A stretch of 64,000 bases of DNA from Desmonostoc muscorum LEGE 12446 (GCF_015207005.2 NZ_JADEXS020000001.1:5355001-5419000); one strand, 5' to 3'; positions 28,431-37,305 are shown, counted from the first letter of the stretch. Numbers and translations: made by a program. The notes: generated by a model from the sequence alone, not told the origin.

Positions 28431-29831
28431 ATGACTTTAGAAGATTCCACTTCCAAAAAAATTAGTTGGTGGGCTGTACCTGGGCAATATTTACGCCGAG
28501 AGTTTTTGCCTGTACTGACAGATTTACGATTGGCGATCGCCCTGCTATTATTGATTGCAATCTTTAGCGCCACCGGTACTGTAATTGAGCAAGGACAGTC
28601 ACCCGCATTTTACCAAGCTAACTATCCAGAACATCCAGCATTGTTTGGTTTCTTAACTTGGAAAGTCATTCAAGTAGTTGGGTTAGACCATGTATATCGT
28701 ACTTGGTGGTTTTTAGCATTACTCATTTTATTTGGCACGAGCTTAACAGCTTGTTCCTTTACCCGTCAGTTGCCAGCCTTAAAAGCAGCCCAACGCTGGA
28801 AATATTACGAAGAACCACGGCAATTTCAAAAACTAGCTTTAAGCGCAGAAGTAGATACTGGTTCATTGAATTCTCTGAACCAAATATTACAAAAACACCG
28901 CTATAAAATTTTTGCCGATACAGAAAAAGAAAATCTTTTATACGCCCGCAAGGGAATAGTCGGACGCATCGGGCCAATTATTGTTCATATTGGCATCGTC
29001 GGTATTTTGTTAGGGGGAATTTGGGGGGCAATGACTGGATTTATTGCCCAGGAAATGGTTGCTGGTGGCGATACATTTCAAGTTAAAAATATTATAGATG
29101 CTGGCCCTTTAGCAGCAGCCCAAGTGCCAAAAGATTGGTCTGTGCGAGTCAATCGTTTTTGGATTGATTACACTCCAACTGGGGGCATTAATCAATTTTA
29201 TTCAGATTTATCTGTCTTAAATAACCAAGGCGAGGAAGTTGACCACAAAAAGATTTTTGTCAACGAACCTCTGCGCTATCATGGCGTAACTTTCTACCAA
29301 ACTGATTGGGGAATTGCAGCTGTTCGTGTCCAATTTAATAACAGCCCAGTTTTTCAGCTACCAATGGTCAAGTTGAACACCAACGGCCAAGGTGCGATTT
29401 GGGGAACTTGGATTCCTACTAAACCAGATTTGAGTGAAGGTGTTTCCGTGCTAGCCAAAGACTTGCAAGGAATGGTATTAATTTATGATGTCAATGGCAA
29501 ATTAGTTAATACTGTACGCGCTGGCATGTCCGCCGAAGTCAATGGCGTCAAGCTGAAAATCTTAGAAGTAATTGGCAGCACGGGCTTACAAATTAAAGCC
29601 GATCCTGGTATACCAATTGTTTATTCAGGATTTGGTTTATTAATGTTGGGTGTGGTGATGAGTTACTTTTCCCACTCGCAAATTTGGGCATTACAAAAAG
29701 GCGATCGCTTGTATGTCGGTGGTAAAACTAATCGCGCTAAAGTTGCCTTTGAACAAGAAATTTTAGAAATTTTAGATCAACTGAGTTCACAGCCAAAGAG
29801 TGAGGACAAGGAAATGGCAATTGAAGTTTAA
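28431..29831 (+). CDS. ccs1: System II cytochrome c maturation protein Ccs1 (CcsB/ResB)
   Basis: 466 aa ResB-family membrane protein, partner of CcsA in System II haem delivery and ligation at the thylakoid and plasma membrane. Membrane segments lie near residues 28-48, 79-101 and 184-206, with one more near the C-terminus (about 405-425). Between the last two is a large soluble domain (APKDW-type region, [19 protein letters not shown]). Motifs [20 protein letters not shown] and [12 protein letters not shown] are characteristic. ccsA is not in this window. It probably forms an operon with ccdA. Confidence 0.95.
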   Translation: MTLEDSTSKKISWWAVPGQYLRREFLPVLTDLRLAIALLLLIAIFSATGTVIEQGQSPAFYQANYPEHPALFGFLTWKVIQVVGLDHVYRTWWFLALLILFGTSLTACSFTRQLPALKAAQRWKYYEEPRQFQKLALSAEVDTGSLNSLNQILQKHRYKIFADTEKENLLYARKGIVGRIGPIIVHIGIVGILLGGIWGAMTGFIAQEMVAGGDTFQVKNIIDAGPLAAAQVPKDWSVRVNRFWIDYTPTGGINQFYSDLSVLNNQGEEVDHKKIFVNEPLRYHGVTFYQTDWGIAAVRVQFNNSPVFQLPMVKLNTNGQGAIWGTWIPTKPDLSEGVSVLAKDLQGMVLIYDVNGKLVNTVRAGMSAEVNGVKLKILEVIGSTGLQIKADPGIPIVYSGFGLLMLGVVMSYFSHSQIWALQKGDRLYVGGKTNRAKVAFEQEILEILDQLSSQPKSEDKEMAIEV

Positions 29832-29844
29832 TTGTCATTCTCTT

Positions 29845-29989
29845 AGGGATTCACAAATAAAAAAATATTCCAAAACTGACGTAAAAATCTTCTCTCCTCT
29901 CTCTGTGTTCTCTGTGTCTGGAGTGGTAGCCTACGGCAAGCCGCTGCGCGTCTACGTTTATTTGGATAATTTATTTCTTGGAAATCCCT
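29845..29989. repeat. MITE-like element with AGGGATT tips
   Basis: The left end AGGGATTCACAAATAA and the right end, whose complement reads AGGGATTTCCAAGAAATAAA, are imperfect terminal inverted repeats around 145 bp. The interior includes a small dispersed motif (GTAGCCTACGGCAAGCCGCT) and no reading frame of note. Tips and subterminal AT-rich words resemble the element at 35130-35230, suggesting one family. Confidence 0.6.
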
Positions 29990-30029
29990 TGTAGCATTTC
30001 CAAACATCTTTCCAACACACGAATCGACT

Positions 30030-30057
30030 GTAGGGGCGTACAGCTGTACGCCCCTAC
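30030..30057. repeat. 28-bp perfect palindrome, identical to 27185-27212
   Basis: Same 28-bp sequence as upstream of the CheB-CheR gene. It lies 14 bp beyond the 3' end of the DUF3592 gene, where it could act as a transcription barrier, although no T-tract follows on the minus strand. Confidence 0.8.
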
Positions 30058-30070
30058 CTATGTATCTGTA

Positions 30071-30550
30071 TCAGGTATTTCGTGAAATGGTATTAGAACT
30101 CATCAAACCCGGAAACGATTTGAGTAGTACAACTCCTCCAACCACAGCAAAAATTGATCCCAAGCCGGTCAACATCAGAGGTAAAAACCATAAAGTTAGC
30201 CAAGAGTTGATCATTGCAGAACCTGGCTTGTCAGGAGTGTATAGAATTTCTACGTGCTGACCTTTAGTAAATTGTGGTGGGCTGCTACCTGAATTTGATT
30301 CAAAAACCGTTGATTCACCAGAACGGGTAGTATATTGCACCACTGGATAGTAGACATAAGACCGACGACCCTTGCTATCAGGTGATGAAAGACGTTGCAC
30401 CAACTCGATGACTGTCCCTTCTGCTGGAATTGCCGCAGCTACAAAAGAACGAGTATTCATACCAATAATTATTCCCGTGACAGCAATTATGCTGCCAACA
30501 CCACCGAATATTGAACCAAATATCAGAAAAAATTTTGTATCTCCATTCAT
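30071..30550 (-). CDS. DUF3592 membrane protein
   Basis: 159 aa with hydrophobic segments at both ends (about residues 7-30 and 117-142) and a beta-rich middle (GTVIELVQRLSS, YYPVVQYTTRSGES, GQHVEILYTPDKPGSAMI). That layout is characteristic of DUF3592 proteins, whose function is unknown. Both ends are probably embedded in the plasma membrane with the middle exposed on one side. The gene is isolated between repeats. Confidence 0.85.
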   Translation of the reverse strand: MNGDTKFFLIFGSIFGGVGSIIAVTGIIIGMNTRSFVAAAIPAEGTVIELVQRLSSPDSKGRRSYVYYPVVQYTTRSGESTVFESNSGSSPPQFTKGQHVEILYTPDKPGSAMINSWLTLWFLPLMLTGLGSIFAVVGGVVLLKSFPGLMSSNTISRNT

Positions 30551-30619
30551 AGGATGTTAAAAAGTTTGATATAGCTAAAAGTAGTGTGTTTTCTGTTTTA
30601 ATTTCAACTTTTCGAGGTT

Positions 30620-30703
30620 ATTTATAAAGTAAAAATATAATTCTTGTAGGGTGCGTTACGGCTTAAGCCGTAACACACCCTACTTAAGGTTTACTTTATA
30701 AAT
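30620..30703. repeat. 84-bp MITE-like element with ATTTATAAAGTAAA tips
   Basis: Perfect 14-bp terminal inverted repeats (30620-30633 and 30690-30703) enclose a second, GC-rich inverted repeat with GTAGGGTG / CACCCTAC outer arms and a GGCTTAAGCC core (30646-30683). The unit is non-coding, in the gap between the DUF3592 gene and the GT2-TPR gene. Confidence 0.8.
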
Positions 30704-30809
30704 GGTTTCCATAAGTCGATATTTTTAGAATAAATAACAATCGGGGAAAACTAGGGGAGATGAGTTAGGAGTTACACCAGATTGCAAAGGAGTGAGGTAC
30801 AGCATCGTT

Positions 30810-30837
30810 GTAGGGGCACAACATGTTGTGCCCCTAC
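30810..30837. repeat. 28-bp perfect palindrome of the GTAGGGGC family
   Basis: GTAGGGGCACAACA is followed by its exact complement. It lies 20 bp past the stop codon of the GT2-TPR gene, in a terminator-like position, but lacks a T-tract. Same outer GTAGGGGC arms as 27185, 30030 and 35159, with a different centre. Confidence 0.8.
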
Positions 30838-30856
30838 TCCCCATCTCACCACACTC

Positions 30857-32065
30857 CTACATCAACTCCATCTCTTGCAACCCCTGGCGTAGTCTCTTGG
30901 CTTCTTGGGGATTATGTCTTTCATGAAGGGCGATCGCTTTTTTAAAAGCTGCTAAACTTTCTTGATGATTGCCGGCTTTTAGCAGCACTACACCTAAATT
31001 TTGATAAGCTTCGGCATAGTTGGGATTTAAAACGATCGCATTTTGATAACAAGCGATCGCATCTGTCAATAAACCCAAAGCTTTAAATGTCATCCCCAGA
31101 TTATAATATGCAGCAATAAAACTCGGATCGATTTTCAAAGCTGCGGCATAAGCAGTTTTCGCACCGTTGAAATCTCCTGCTGCTTTGAGTAAGTTACCCA
31201 GGTTGTTGTATGCTCCTAGTTTGAGCATGGGATAAATTGGCAATTTAATCGCAGTTTGATAATGAGAAATCGCCTGTGGGAAATTTTTTAAGCGGCTGTA
31301 GGCAATGCCTAAATGATAGTGGAGTTCGTACAAAATATCGTAGTTTTCTTCCCCAGCCGCGTGACTTTCAGTCATCTGCTTTAATCCTCGTCTGAGTAAC
31401 TCCATTCCTTGGGCAATTTTCCCAGTTTCCACATACAACGCCCCTAATTTACTGCAAACATAGGGGTCATCAGGATGAGTAGCGAGGAATCCTTCCATGG
31501 CCGCTGTGGCTTTGGCATATTTGTTATTTTGAGCGATCGCACTTTTTTGATATCCTGTGTGCAGAATTGCCACTCCTGGTAAATAACCTATCTGCCAATG
31601 GGGTTCTTTTGCTAAAATTGCTGACACGCTATCATCCACTAAGGCATGGTAAGGACGGTCAAAGCGAATATCTGGATGATTGCGGAATAATCTCGAAACC
31701 AGAGAATAGGGAGATTGTTCTGCACCGACTTCCTGGCGGACAAGGTTGAGTAACAGGTATTCGTCCCTGGCGATGGTGTCTCGCAATAGCGGTACAATTC
31801 CTGGTGTCAGAGTTTCATCAGCATCTAACACCAAAACCCAATCACCAGTTACATATTTTAAAGCGGCATTGCGGGCAGCACTGAAATCATCGCACCATTT
31901 AAAATGATGGACTTTTGCCCCCAACTGTTGGGCAACATAAGGAGTGCGATCGATTGAGCCTGTATCCAACACTACCATTTCATCTACCACTTTGTTCACA
32001 CTGCTCAGGCATTTAGGCAATGTTGCTGCTTCGTTTTTCACAATCATGCACAGACTCAAACTCAT
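30857..32065 (-). CDS. Family 2 glycosyltransferase with TPR domain
   Basis: 402 aa. The N-terminal GT2 domain (about 1-200) begins LSLCMIVKNEAATLPKCLSS and has the nucleotide-sugar DxD-type motif in WVLVLDADETLTP. The C-terminal half (about 205-390) is a series of TPRs, with repeats such as AAYYNLGMTFKALGLLTDAI and AEAYQNLGVVLLKAGNHQES. This SunS/WaaE-like architecture is common in cyanobacteria and may glycosylate proteins or polysaccharides; the acceptor is unknown. Cytoplasmic, with no membrane segment. Confidence 0.9.
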   Translation of the reverse strand: MSLSLCMIVKNEAATLPKCLSSVNKVVDEMVVLDTGSIDRTPYVAQQLGAKVHHFKWCDDFSAARNAALKYVTGDWVLVLDADETLTPGIVPLLRDTIARDEYLLLNLVRQEVGAEQSPYSLVSRLFRNHPDIRFDRPYHALVDDSVSAILAKEPHWQIGYLPGVAILHTGYQKSAIAQNNKYAKATAAMEGFLATHPDDPYVCSKLGALYVETGKIAQGMELLRRGLKQMTESHAAGEENYDILYELHYHLGIAYSRLKNFPQAISHYQTAIKLPIYPMLKLGAYNNLGNLLKAAGDFNGAKTAYAAALKIDPSFIAAYYNLGMTFKALGLLTDAIACYQNAIVLNPNYAEAYQNLGVVLLKAGNHQESLAAFKKAIALHERHNPQEAKRLRQGLQEMELM

Positions 32066-32096
32066 AAGCCAATCGTCATTTAATTTAGTGTTTGAA

Positions 32097-32415
32097 AAAT
32101 GGGGAGTGGGGAGTGGGGAGTGGGGAGTGGGGAGTGGGGGGGGATGGGAGCAATGCTCTAACAGTGAGTAGGGGGAGCAGGGGAGGCAGGGGAGGCAGGG
32201 GGAGACAAATAAATAAGTGTATTCAGGGCTATTAGGGTAGCGAAAATTACTAAATCTTTCTCTTTACTCCCCCTGCTCCCCCTGCTCCCCCTGCAACGCC
32301 AGCCTATTTCACGAGGATCTCACTTTTTCGCATTGCTCCCATCCCCCTCATCCCCCTCATCCCCCTCATCCCCCTCATCCCCCCATTCCCCACTCCCCAC
32401 TCCCCACTCCCCACT
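32097..32415. repeat. Large paired STRR array upstream of the kinase gene
   Basis: A G-rich array of GGGGAGT units (32101-32140) and further GGGGAGGCA units (32171-32205) are followed by C-rich CCCCTGCT units (32266-32292), CCCCTCAT units (32342-32382) and CCCCACT units (32391-32415). The outer tracts are complementary, as are the inner ones. No gene is present in 32066-32481. Confidence 0.88.
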
Positions 32416-32481
32416 CAGATTATGTGCAAAAATCAAGATTAACAAAATTAGTGAGTCATTCCAGCAGCAAGGGGGAATTTA

Positions 32482-33906
32482 ATGCAGGGTCAAACCATAG
32501 GTGGACGCTACCAAATTCTTACCCAACTGGGACAAGGGGGATTTGGCAGAACTTTTCTAGCTCAAGACATGCAAAGACCAGGGAATCCGCAGTGTGTTGT
32601 TAAGCATTTTAAACCACTATCTACCGATGCATACACTTTAGGGGAAGCTAAACGTTTGTTTGACCAGGAAGCATTAATTCTGGAAACATTAGGAAAGCAT
32701 GACCAAATTCCTCAACTGCTGGCTCATTTTCAAGAAAATCAACAATTTTATTTAGTTCAAGAATTTATTCCTGGTCACGATATTACTCAAGAAATACCTC
32801 CTGTAGGTGAGCGATTGAGTGAATCTGAAACTATTAAACTTCTCAAAGAAATTTTGGAGGTTTTAGCATTTGTCCATCAACACAATGTGATTCACCGGGA
32901 TCTCAAGCCTGCCAATATTCGACGCAGACAATTAGATAACAAAATTGTATTGATTGACTTTGGGGCTGTGAAACAAATTACTACCCAGATGGCTAATTCT
33001 CAAGGGCAAACAAGTTTCACAGTTGCCATTGGTACTTATGGTTATATGCCAAGTGAACAAGCTAATCGCACTCCACAATTAAGCAGCGATATCTATGCAG
33101 TGGGAATTATTGGTATCCAAGCTTTGACAGGAATTAATCCTGCTGATTTTGGCGCTCAAGGACTACCAACAAACCCTCATACAGGAGAAATTGATTGGCG
33201 CAATCAAATACAAGTGAGCCAGCAGCTAGCAGAAATTTTAGACAAAATGGTGCTATATGACTTTCGCCAGCGTTATCCCACAGCAATATTGGCATTGCAA
33301 GCTTTAGAAATGCTGGATAAAATACCAGATACTACAATTCAGAAAACCTTGCAACTTGCACGACCTCAAAAACTTTTCCTCAGTGTAGGAATAACCGCAG
33401 TAGTTGCTACTATAAGTCTCTGGTTATTGCAATTACAAACTCCTACACAGAATTTTTTGACATATCAAGATTCTAGTTATGGGATAAAAATAAAATATCC
33501 AGAAAATTGGAAAATTCAAGAAACACCAAACTTAATAACTAAAGAATTAGTGACATTTTTATCCCCTAAGCAAAGCGATACAGATAAAGTTCAAGAGCTT
33601 TTAACTATCTCTGTTGAAGATTTTTCTGGTACTTTAGAGGAATCGCAAGATTTATTTACTAAGGAAGTCAAAGCTACTTTATCTGATGCCAATATTGTAG
33701 ATTCAAGTGAGACGACTCTAGCAAAAAAACGAGCTAATCAATTAATTTTCATTGGCAAAGATGGAAACAAGAGTTTAAAAAATTTACAAGTTTGGACTTT
33801 AAAGGGTAATCAAGCATATGTAATTACTTATTCAGCAGCAATAGATGATTACGATCGCTTCTTGCCCACCGCAGAAAAAATGATTGAATCCTTTGAAATT
33901 AATTGA
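32482..33906 (+). CDS. Membrane-anchored Ser/Thr protein kinase with PsbP-like C-terminal domain
   Basis: 474 aa. Hanks-type kinase domain about 9-275: glycine loop LGQGGFGRTFLA, ATP Lys in CVVKHF, catalytic HRDLKPANI, DFG in LIDFGAVKQI. A single membrane segment (about 300-321) precedes an extracytoplasmic domain (about 325-474) starting FLTYQDSSYGIKIKYPENWK. That start resembles PsbP-like/MOG1-type domains found on cyanobacterial kinases. RD-type kinase, probably active; the outer domain is a likely sensor. A run of GC-rich heptamer repeats occupies its upstream region. Confidence 0.92.
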   Translation: MQGQTIGGRYQILTQLGQGGFGRTFLAQDMQRPGNPQCVVKHFKPLSTDAYTLGEAKRLFDQEALILETLGKHDQIPQLLAHFQENQQFYLVQEFIPGHDITQEIPPVGERLSESETIKLLKEILEVLAFVHQHNVIHRDLKPANIRRRQLDNKIVLIDFGAVKQITTQMANSQGQTSFTVAIGTYGYMPSEQANRTPQLSSDIYAVGIIGIQALTGINPADFGAQGLPTNPHTGEIDWRNQIQVSQQLAEILDKMVLYDFRQRYPTAILALQALEMLDKIPDTTIQKTLQLARPQKLFLSVGITAVVATISLWLLQLQTPTQNFLTYQDSSYGIKIKYPENWKIQETPNLITKELVTFLSPKQSDTDKVQELLTISVEDFSGTLEESQDLFTKEVKATLSDANIVDSSETTLAKKRANQLIFIGKDGNKSLKNLQVWTLKGNQAYVITYSAAIDDYDRFLPTAEKMIESFEIN

Positions 33907-34038
33907 TGATTTTGTGATATTGGATTGATGATTGTAGAGACGGTGATTTATCGCGTCTTTATGATTTAACCTGAGTTCGGGATAAGGAAAGGGACAGGTA
34001 GTAAGCTGAAAATAGCGTTAAATCCAGCAACCTGTCCT

Positions 34039-34931
34039 ATGTTTAGTTTAGATGCTTTGTTTTGCCATGTAGATGATTTTTGTCAAGCATTTGAAGCACA
34101 ATGGTACAAAAAGCTGTTAAATCATGGAAGAATCAAACGTAATCGGGCAAAAAGTCTATGTTTGAGCGAGATGATGACGATACTGATTGCATTTCATCAG
34201 AATCACTACCGAAATTTCAAGTATTTTTATTTGAATCAAGTGAAAAAATATTGGAGTGATGCGTTTCCAAGTCTCCCCAGCTATCAAAGATTTATCGAAT
34301 GGATACCATCAACCTTGATACCTTTATGCGTCTATCTCAAGCATTGTTTTGGCAAATGTACGGGTATCGGTTTTATCGATTCAACTAGCTTAAAAGTCTG
34401 CCATAATCGTCGGATTTGACGACCGAAGGTGTGTTTAAAGGTTTAGCCAACCGTGGCAAGACTTCTGTGGATTGGTTTTTTGGTTTCAAGTTGCATCTTG
34501 TCGTCAATGAGTTTGGTCAACTCTTAAATGTAACTATCACTCCTGGTAATGTTGATGACCGTCAACCTGTACATGATTTACTGAGTGGTCTGTTTGGCAA
34601 AATTTTTGGCGTTAGCGAAGCTTACCGAAGGTATCGCGGTTATGTCTGCCAAAAACTCGCTTCTCAACTTTTACAAGACTTCGGTATTGAATTTTTTGCT
34701 AAACCACGCCGCAACATGAAGAATAAGTTGATGCGTCTTCACGACAAGCTTTTGTCCCGTAAACGCTCCATCATTGAAACTATCAACGACAAACTCAAAA
34801 ATATTTCCCAAATTGAACATTCCAGACATCGTAGTCCCGTTAATTTTTGTGTTAATGTTCTATGCGGATTAATTGCTTATTGCCACCAACCTAAGAAACC
34901 TAGCCTTCAACTTGAGTGGCTTTTACCTTGA
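34039..34931 (+). pseudogene. IS982 transposase, frameshifted and lacking one catalytic Asp
   Basis: The first part (34039-34419) encodes the N-terminus (SLDALFCHVDDFCQAFEAQW) through GFIDSTSLKVCHNRRI, with the first catalytic Asp, and then stops. The second part resumes in another frame at about 34416 with VFKGLANRGKTSVDWFFGFK and continues to 34931. Near 34602 the expected FGDRGYV motif reads FGVSEAYRRYRGYV because 21 bp are inserted, removing the Asp. The Glu region (RKRSIIETINDKL) is intact. A programmed frameshift is possible in this family, but the Asp loss makes the product inactive. Confidence 0.85.
34612..34632. repeat. 21-bp small dispersed repeat inserted in a HIP1 site
   Basis: The 21 bases TTAGCGAAGCTTACCGAAGG plus T lie between GGCG and ATCGC. 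Removing them restores GGCGATCGC and the transposase codons GDRGYV. This resembles the very small mobile repeats (SDR type) reported from Nostoc genomes. Confidence 0.75.
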
Positions 34932-34967
34932 GATGTTTAACCCGAACTCAGGTTAAATAGACCGCGC

Positions 34968-34996
34968 GTAAGGGCACAGCATTGCTGTGCCCCTAC
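34968..34996. repeat. Imperfect palindrome of the GTAGGGGC family
   Basis: GTAAGGGCACAGCA and TGCTGTGCCCCTAC are inverted arms with one mismatch around a single T. It lies just outside the IS982 element. Confidence 0.7.
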
Positions 34997-35129
34997 GACA
35001 GATGTGGTTCAAATACATGAAAATTGCTGTAAGTCAAGGGCTTCTAAGAAGCCGCAAGTTTTGTGGCTCTTTCTAAATCCCCGTTACAAAACTGTACTTC
35101 CGACTTCCGACTTCCGACTTCTTTAATTA

Positions 35130-35230
35130 AGGGACTTCCTTTAAAAAAATATCCCGTCGTAGGGGCGCATAGCTATGCGCCCCTACAAATGTACAAATAA
35201 TTTGGGATAATTTATTTTTTGGAAGTCCCT
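35130..35230. repeat. 101-bp MITE-like element with AGGGACTTCC tips
   Basis: AGGGACTTCC (35130-35139) and GGAAGTCCCT (35221-35230) are perfect terminal inverted repeats. Subterminal ATATCCC and GGGATAAT extend the symmetry. A 28-bp perfect GTAGGGGCGCATAG palindrome sits in the centre (35159-35186). It ends about 50 bp before the Uma2 gene. The gap 34954-35282 contains no gene; CTTCCGA heptamers occur at 35098-35120. Confidence 0.8.
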
Positions 35231-35282
35231 AACCCACCTTCTTTGATTCGCTAAAATCGAAACAAACTGGAAAAATCTTACT

Positions 35283-35861
35283 ATGGTAGCCATCTCCCAA
35301 CAACCGCAAAAAATGACTATTGAGGAATATCTTGCATGGGAACCCCAGCAAGAACTTCGTCACGAATATGTCAACGGCGAAGTCTTTGCGATGACAGGTG
35401 GTACAATTCCCCACAATGACATTACACTTAATTTTTACAGAGCCTTATACCCACATTTACGTGCTAGAGGTTGCCGAGTAAATGTGTCGGACGTGAAAGT
35501 CCAAGTTACTCCTCAAAGTCCTTATTATTATCCTGATGTTATTGTCAGTTGCGACCCTCAAGACCTGAATGCCCGCAAATTTATTCAAAACCCGAAAATC
35601 ATTGCCGAAGTTCTCTCTCCCGGTACAAGCGGGAAAGATAGGGGCGAAAAATTCACCAATTACCTGAAAATTTCCTCTTTACAAGAATATTTATTGATAG
35701 ATTCCCAAACAATCTCCGTCGAACGCTACTGTCGGGGAGAGGGCAGAATGTGGCTTTATTATCCCTACACTGAGGGAGATATTATTACCCTATCCAGTAT
35801 CGAATTTGAGTTGGCGATCGCACTACTGTATGAAGGTGTTGTTTTTGAAGCAGAAGAATAG
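35283..35861 (+). CDS. Uma2-family (DUF820) putative endonuclease
   Basis: 192 aa, PD-(D/E)XK-like fold of the Uma2 family, which is greatly expanded in cyanobacteria. It starts MTIEEYLAWEPQQELRHEYVNGEV, the family's usual N-terminal helix, and has the acidic and Lys motif in YYPDVIVSCDP and IAEVLSPGTSGKDRGEKFTNY. Biological role is unsettled for the family. Start ATG 35283 is favoured; the ATG 10 codons later is possible. Confidence 0.93.
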   Translation: MVAISQQPQKMTIEEYLAWEPQQELRHEYVNGEVFAMTGGTIPHNDITLNFYRALYPHLRARGCRVNVSDVKVQVTPQSPYYYPDVIVSCDPQDLNARKFIQNPKIIAEVLSPGTSGKDRGEKFTNYLKISSLQEYLLIDSQTISVERYCRGEGRMWLYYPYTEGDIITLSSIEFELAIALLYEGVVFEAEE

Positions 35862-36023
35862 CTAGTGGCTACTTATCAAAATGGCTCTGTTAGCATTACG
35901 TTGTAACCAATCGTGCCCCTACCGCGTGGTCTATTTACCTGAAAATTGCTGTAATTATCCATTGGGTAATAGTGCTGATTCAAGTTTAAATATAGGACTT
36001 TGATTTGATTTTTGAACCATAAT

Positions 36024-36917
36024 CTAAAATTCTGAATACTTTTGCCATGCCAACTTTGCTGCACCCACCATCCCAGCAAATTTTCCTAACTGCGCTGGCA
36101 AAATTTGTAAACCCTCTCGTGATAAAGGCTGCACTCGCTTCTCAATTTCTGCCTTCACTGCTGGTAAGAAAAACTCACAGCTACCACTGATACCGCCACC
36201 TATGACGATCGCTTCTGGTGTCAGCACATAAACTAAAGTTGTCAAACCAATACCCAAACACACACCATATTCTTGCCAAAAAGTCAAGGCTGCGGCATCT
36301 CCTTGTTGGGCAAGAGTACCCAATTCGATGGGTTCCTTGAGAGTACGGCGACGAATGGCAGTAGCAGAGGCATATTGTTCCAAAGAGCCTTGATTGCCGC
36401 TATTGCACATTGGCCCGTCAGGGTTGAATGAAATTAAACCGAGTTCTCCAGCAGCTCCTTGATGTCCAACAAACAATTTGCCATTGAGGATAATTGCGCC
36501 ACCAACTCCAGTTCCCAAAGTTAGGAGAATCAAATTTTGAAAGTTGCGACCGGCTCCTAACCAAGCTTCTCCCAGAAGAGCGCAGTTAGCATCATTACCA
36601 ATTACGGTTGGTTTACCAGTTTTAGTTTCCAACCAGTCTGCTAAAGGCACATCGATCCATCCAGGTAAGTTAATGGCAATTTTTGCAATGCGTGCTGCCG
36701 CATCGGCCGGGCCAGGAGTCCCGACACCAATGGCAACACTTTGATTATCTGGGTCAATTTGAGCGATCGCATCTACCAATACCGCCAGCACCGCCTCCGG
36801 GGTTGTTGGTTGCGGAGCTGTCAAAGTCAAAGATTGCAGGCAAGTACCATCAGGTGTAAAACGCCCCAGCTTAATTGCTGTTCCCCCGACATCAATGCCA
36901 ATTACTTCATTTGTCAT
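36024..36917 (-). CDS. ROK-family glucokinase with altered zinc site
   Basis: 297 aa, cytoplasmic. The ATP phosphate loop is IGIDVGGTAIKLG, the catalytic Asp lies in VIGNDANCALLGE, and GTGVGGAI plus IVIGGGISG complete the actin-like fold. ROK proteins normally carry a zinc site in a GEIGH...CxCGxxGCxE pattern; here it reads GELGLIS and CNSGNQGSLE, so the His and two of the Cys are replaced. This suggests structural stability without zinc. A role in glucose phosphorylation is inferred from the family. Confidence 0.88.
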   Translation of the reverse strand: MTNEVIGIDVGGTAIKLGRFTPDGTCLQSLTLTAPQPTTPEAVLAVLVDAIAQIDPDNQSVAIGVGTPGPADAAARIAKIAINLPGWIDVPLADWLETKTGKPTVIGNDANCALLGEAWLGAGRNFQNLILLTLGTGVGGAIILNGKLFVGHQGAAGELGLISFNPDGPMCNSGNQGSLEQYASATAIRRRTLKEPIELGTLAQQGDAAALTFWQEYGVCLGIGLTTLVYVLTPEAIVIGGGISGSCEFFLPAVKAEIEKRVQPLSREGLQILPAQLGKFAGMVGAAKLAWQKYSEF

Positions 36918-36939
36918 TTGTCATTTGTCATTTGTGATT

Positions 36940-37095
36940 GGGCATAGGGCATTGCGCACTTGTACTGAGCGTAGCGTCTCGTAGAGAAGTATTGGGCATT
37001 GGGCATTGGGCATTGATTATTTCCCGCATCCCCGCGTCCCCCCGTCCTCATCTCCCTCATCTCCCCCACTCCCGACTCCCTATTCCCCACTCCCT
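36940..37095. repeat. STRR/dispersed repeat region between the small protein and glucokinase genes
   Basis: GGGCATT units (36991-37012) are preceded by a small dispersed motif (GAGCGTAGCGTCTCGTAGAG at 36967-36986). They are followed by C-rich CTCCCTCAT and ACTCCC tracts to 37095. No gene is supported on either strand. Confidence 0.75.
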
Positions 37096-37101
37096 AATTT
37101 C

Positions 37102-37305
37102 TCAGGGTTTTAGAATTTTGGCACGGAAATATTCTAAATTTTCTGTCTTATTGGGTGCGGGTCGTAAATTAGCAACAGTCATGGTACGAACACTCGATTG
37201 TTCTTGCCAAGCTGTAACTGGAGTACCTCTTAAGATACCAGCAAGGGCGACGGAAAGCATAAATCCGCCAGTAGCGGCAGCAATTAATGTCAGGTTATCT
37301 TTCAC
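37102..37305 (-). CDS. Small single-pass membrane protein, hypothetical
   Basis: 67 aa from GTG 37305, with a purine-rich GAGAGA ribosome site 6-7 nt upstream. The longer frame to 37374 starts with TTG and runs through TTTGTCA-type heptamer DNA, so it was rejected. One hydrophobic segment (about residues 5-26, LTLIAAATGGFMLSVALAGI) is followed by a polar tail that ends AKILKP. I do not recognise the family. It is co-directional with the upstream permease gene, from which a repeat tract separates it. Confidence 0.55.
   Translation of the reverse strand: MKDNLTLIAAATGGFMLSVALAGILRGTPVTAWQEQSSVRTMTVANLRPAPNKTENLEYFRAKILKP

Larger units (their letters stand above)
33969..34953 (+). mobile_element. 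IS982-family insertion sequence, decayed, 985 bp
   Basis: Terminal inverted repeats ACCTGAGTTCGGG (33969-33981) and CCCGAACTCAGGT (34941-34953) are perfect over 13 bp and extend imperfectly inward. Outward, TTTAA-type sequence occurs on both sides, so the exact target duplication cannot be fixed. The single transposase frame is broken and carries an extra small repeat. The element could still be moved in trans. Confidence 0.88.
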
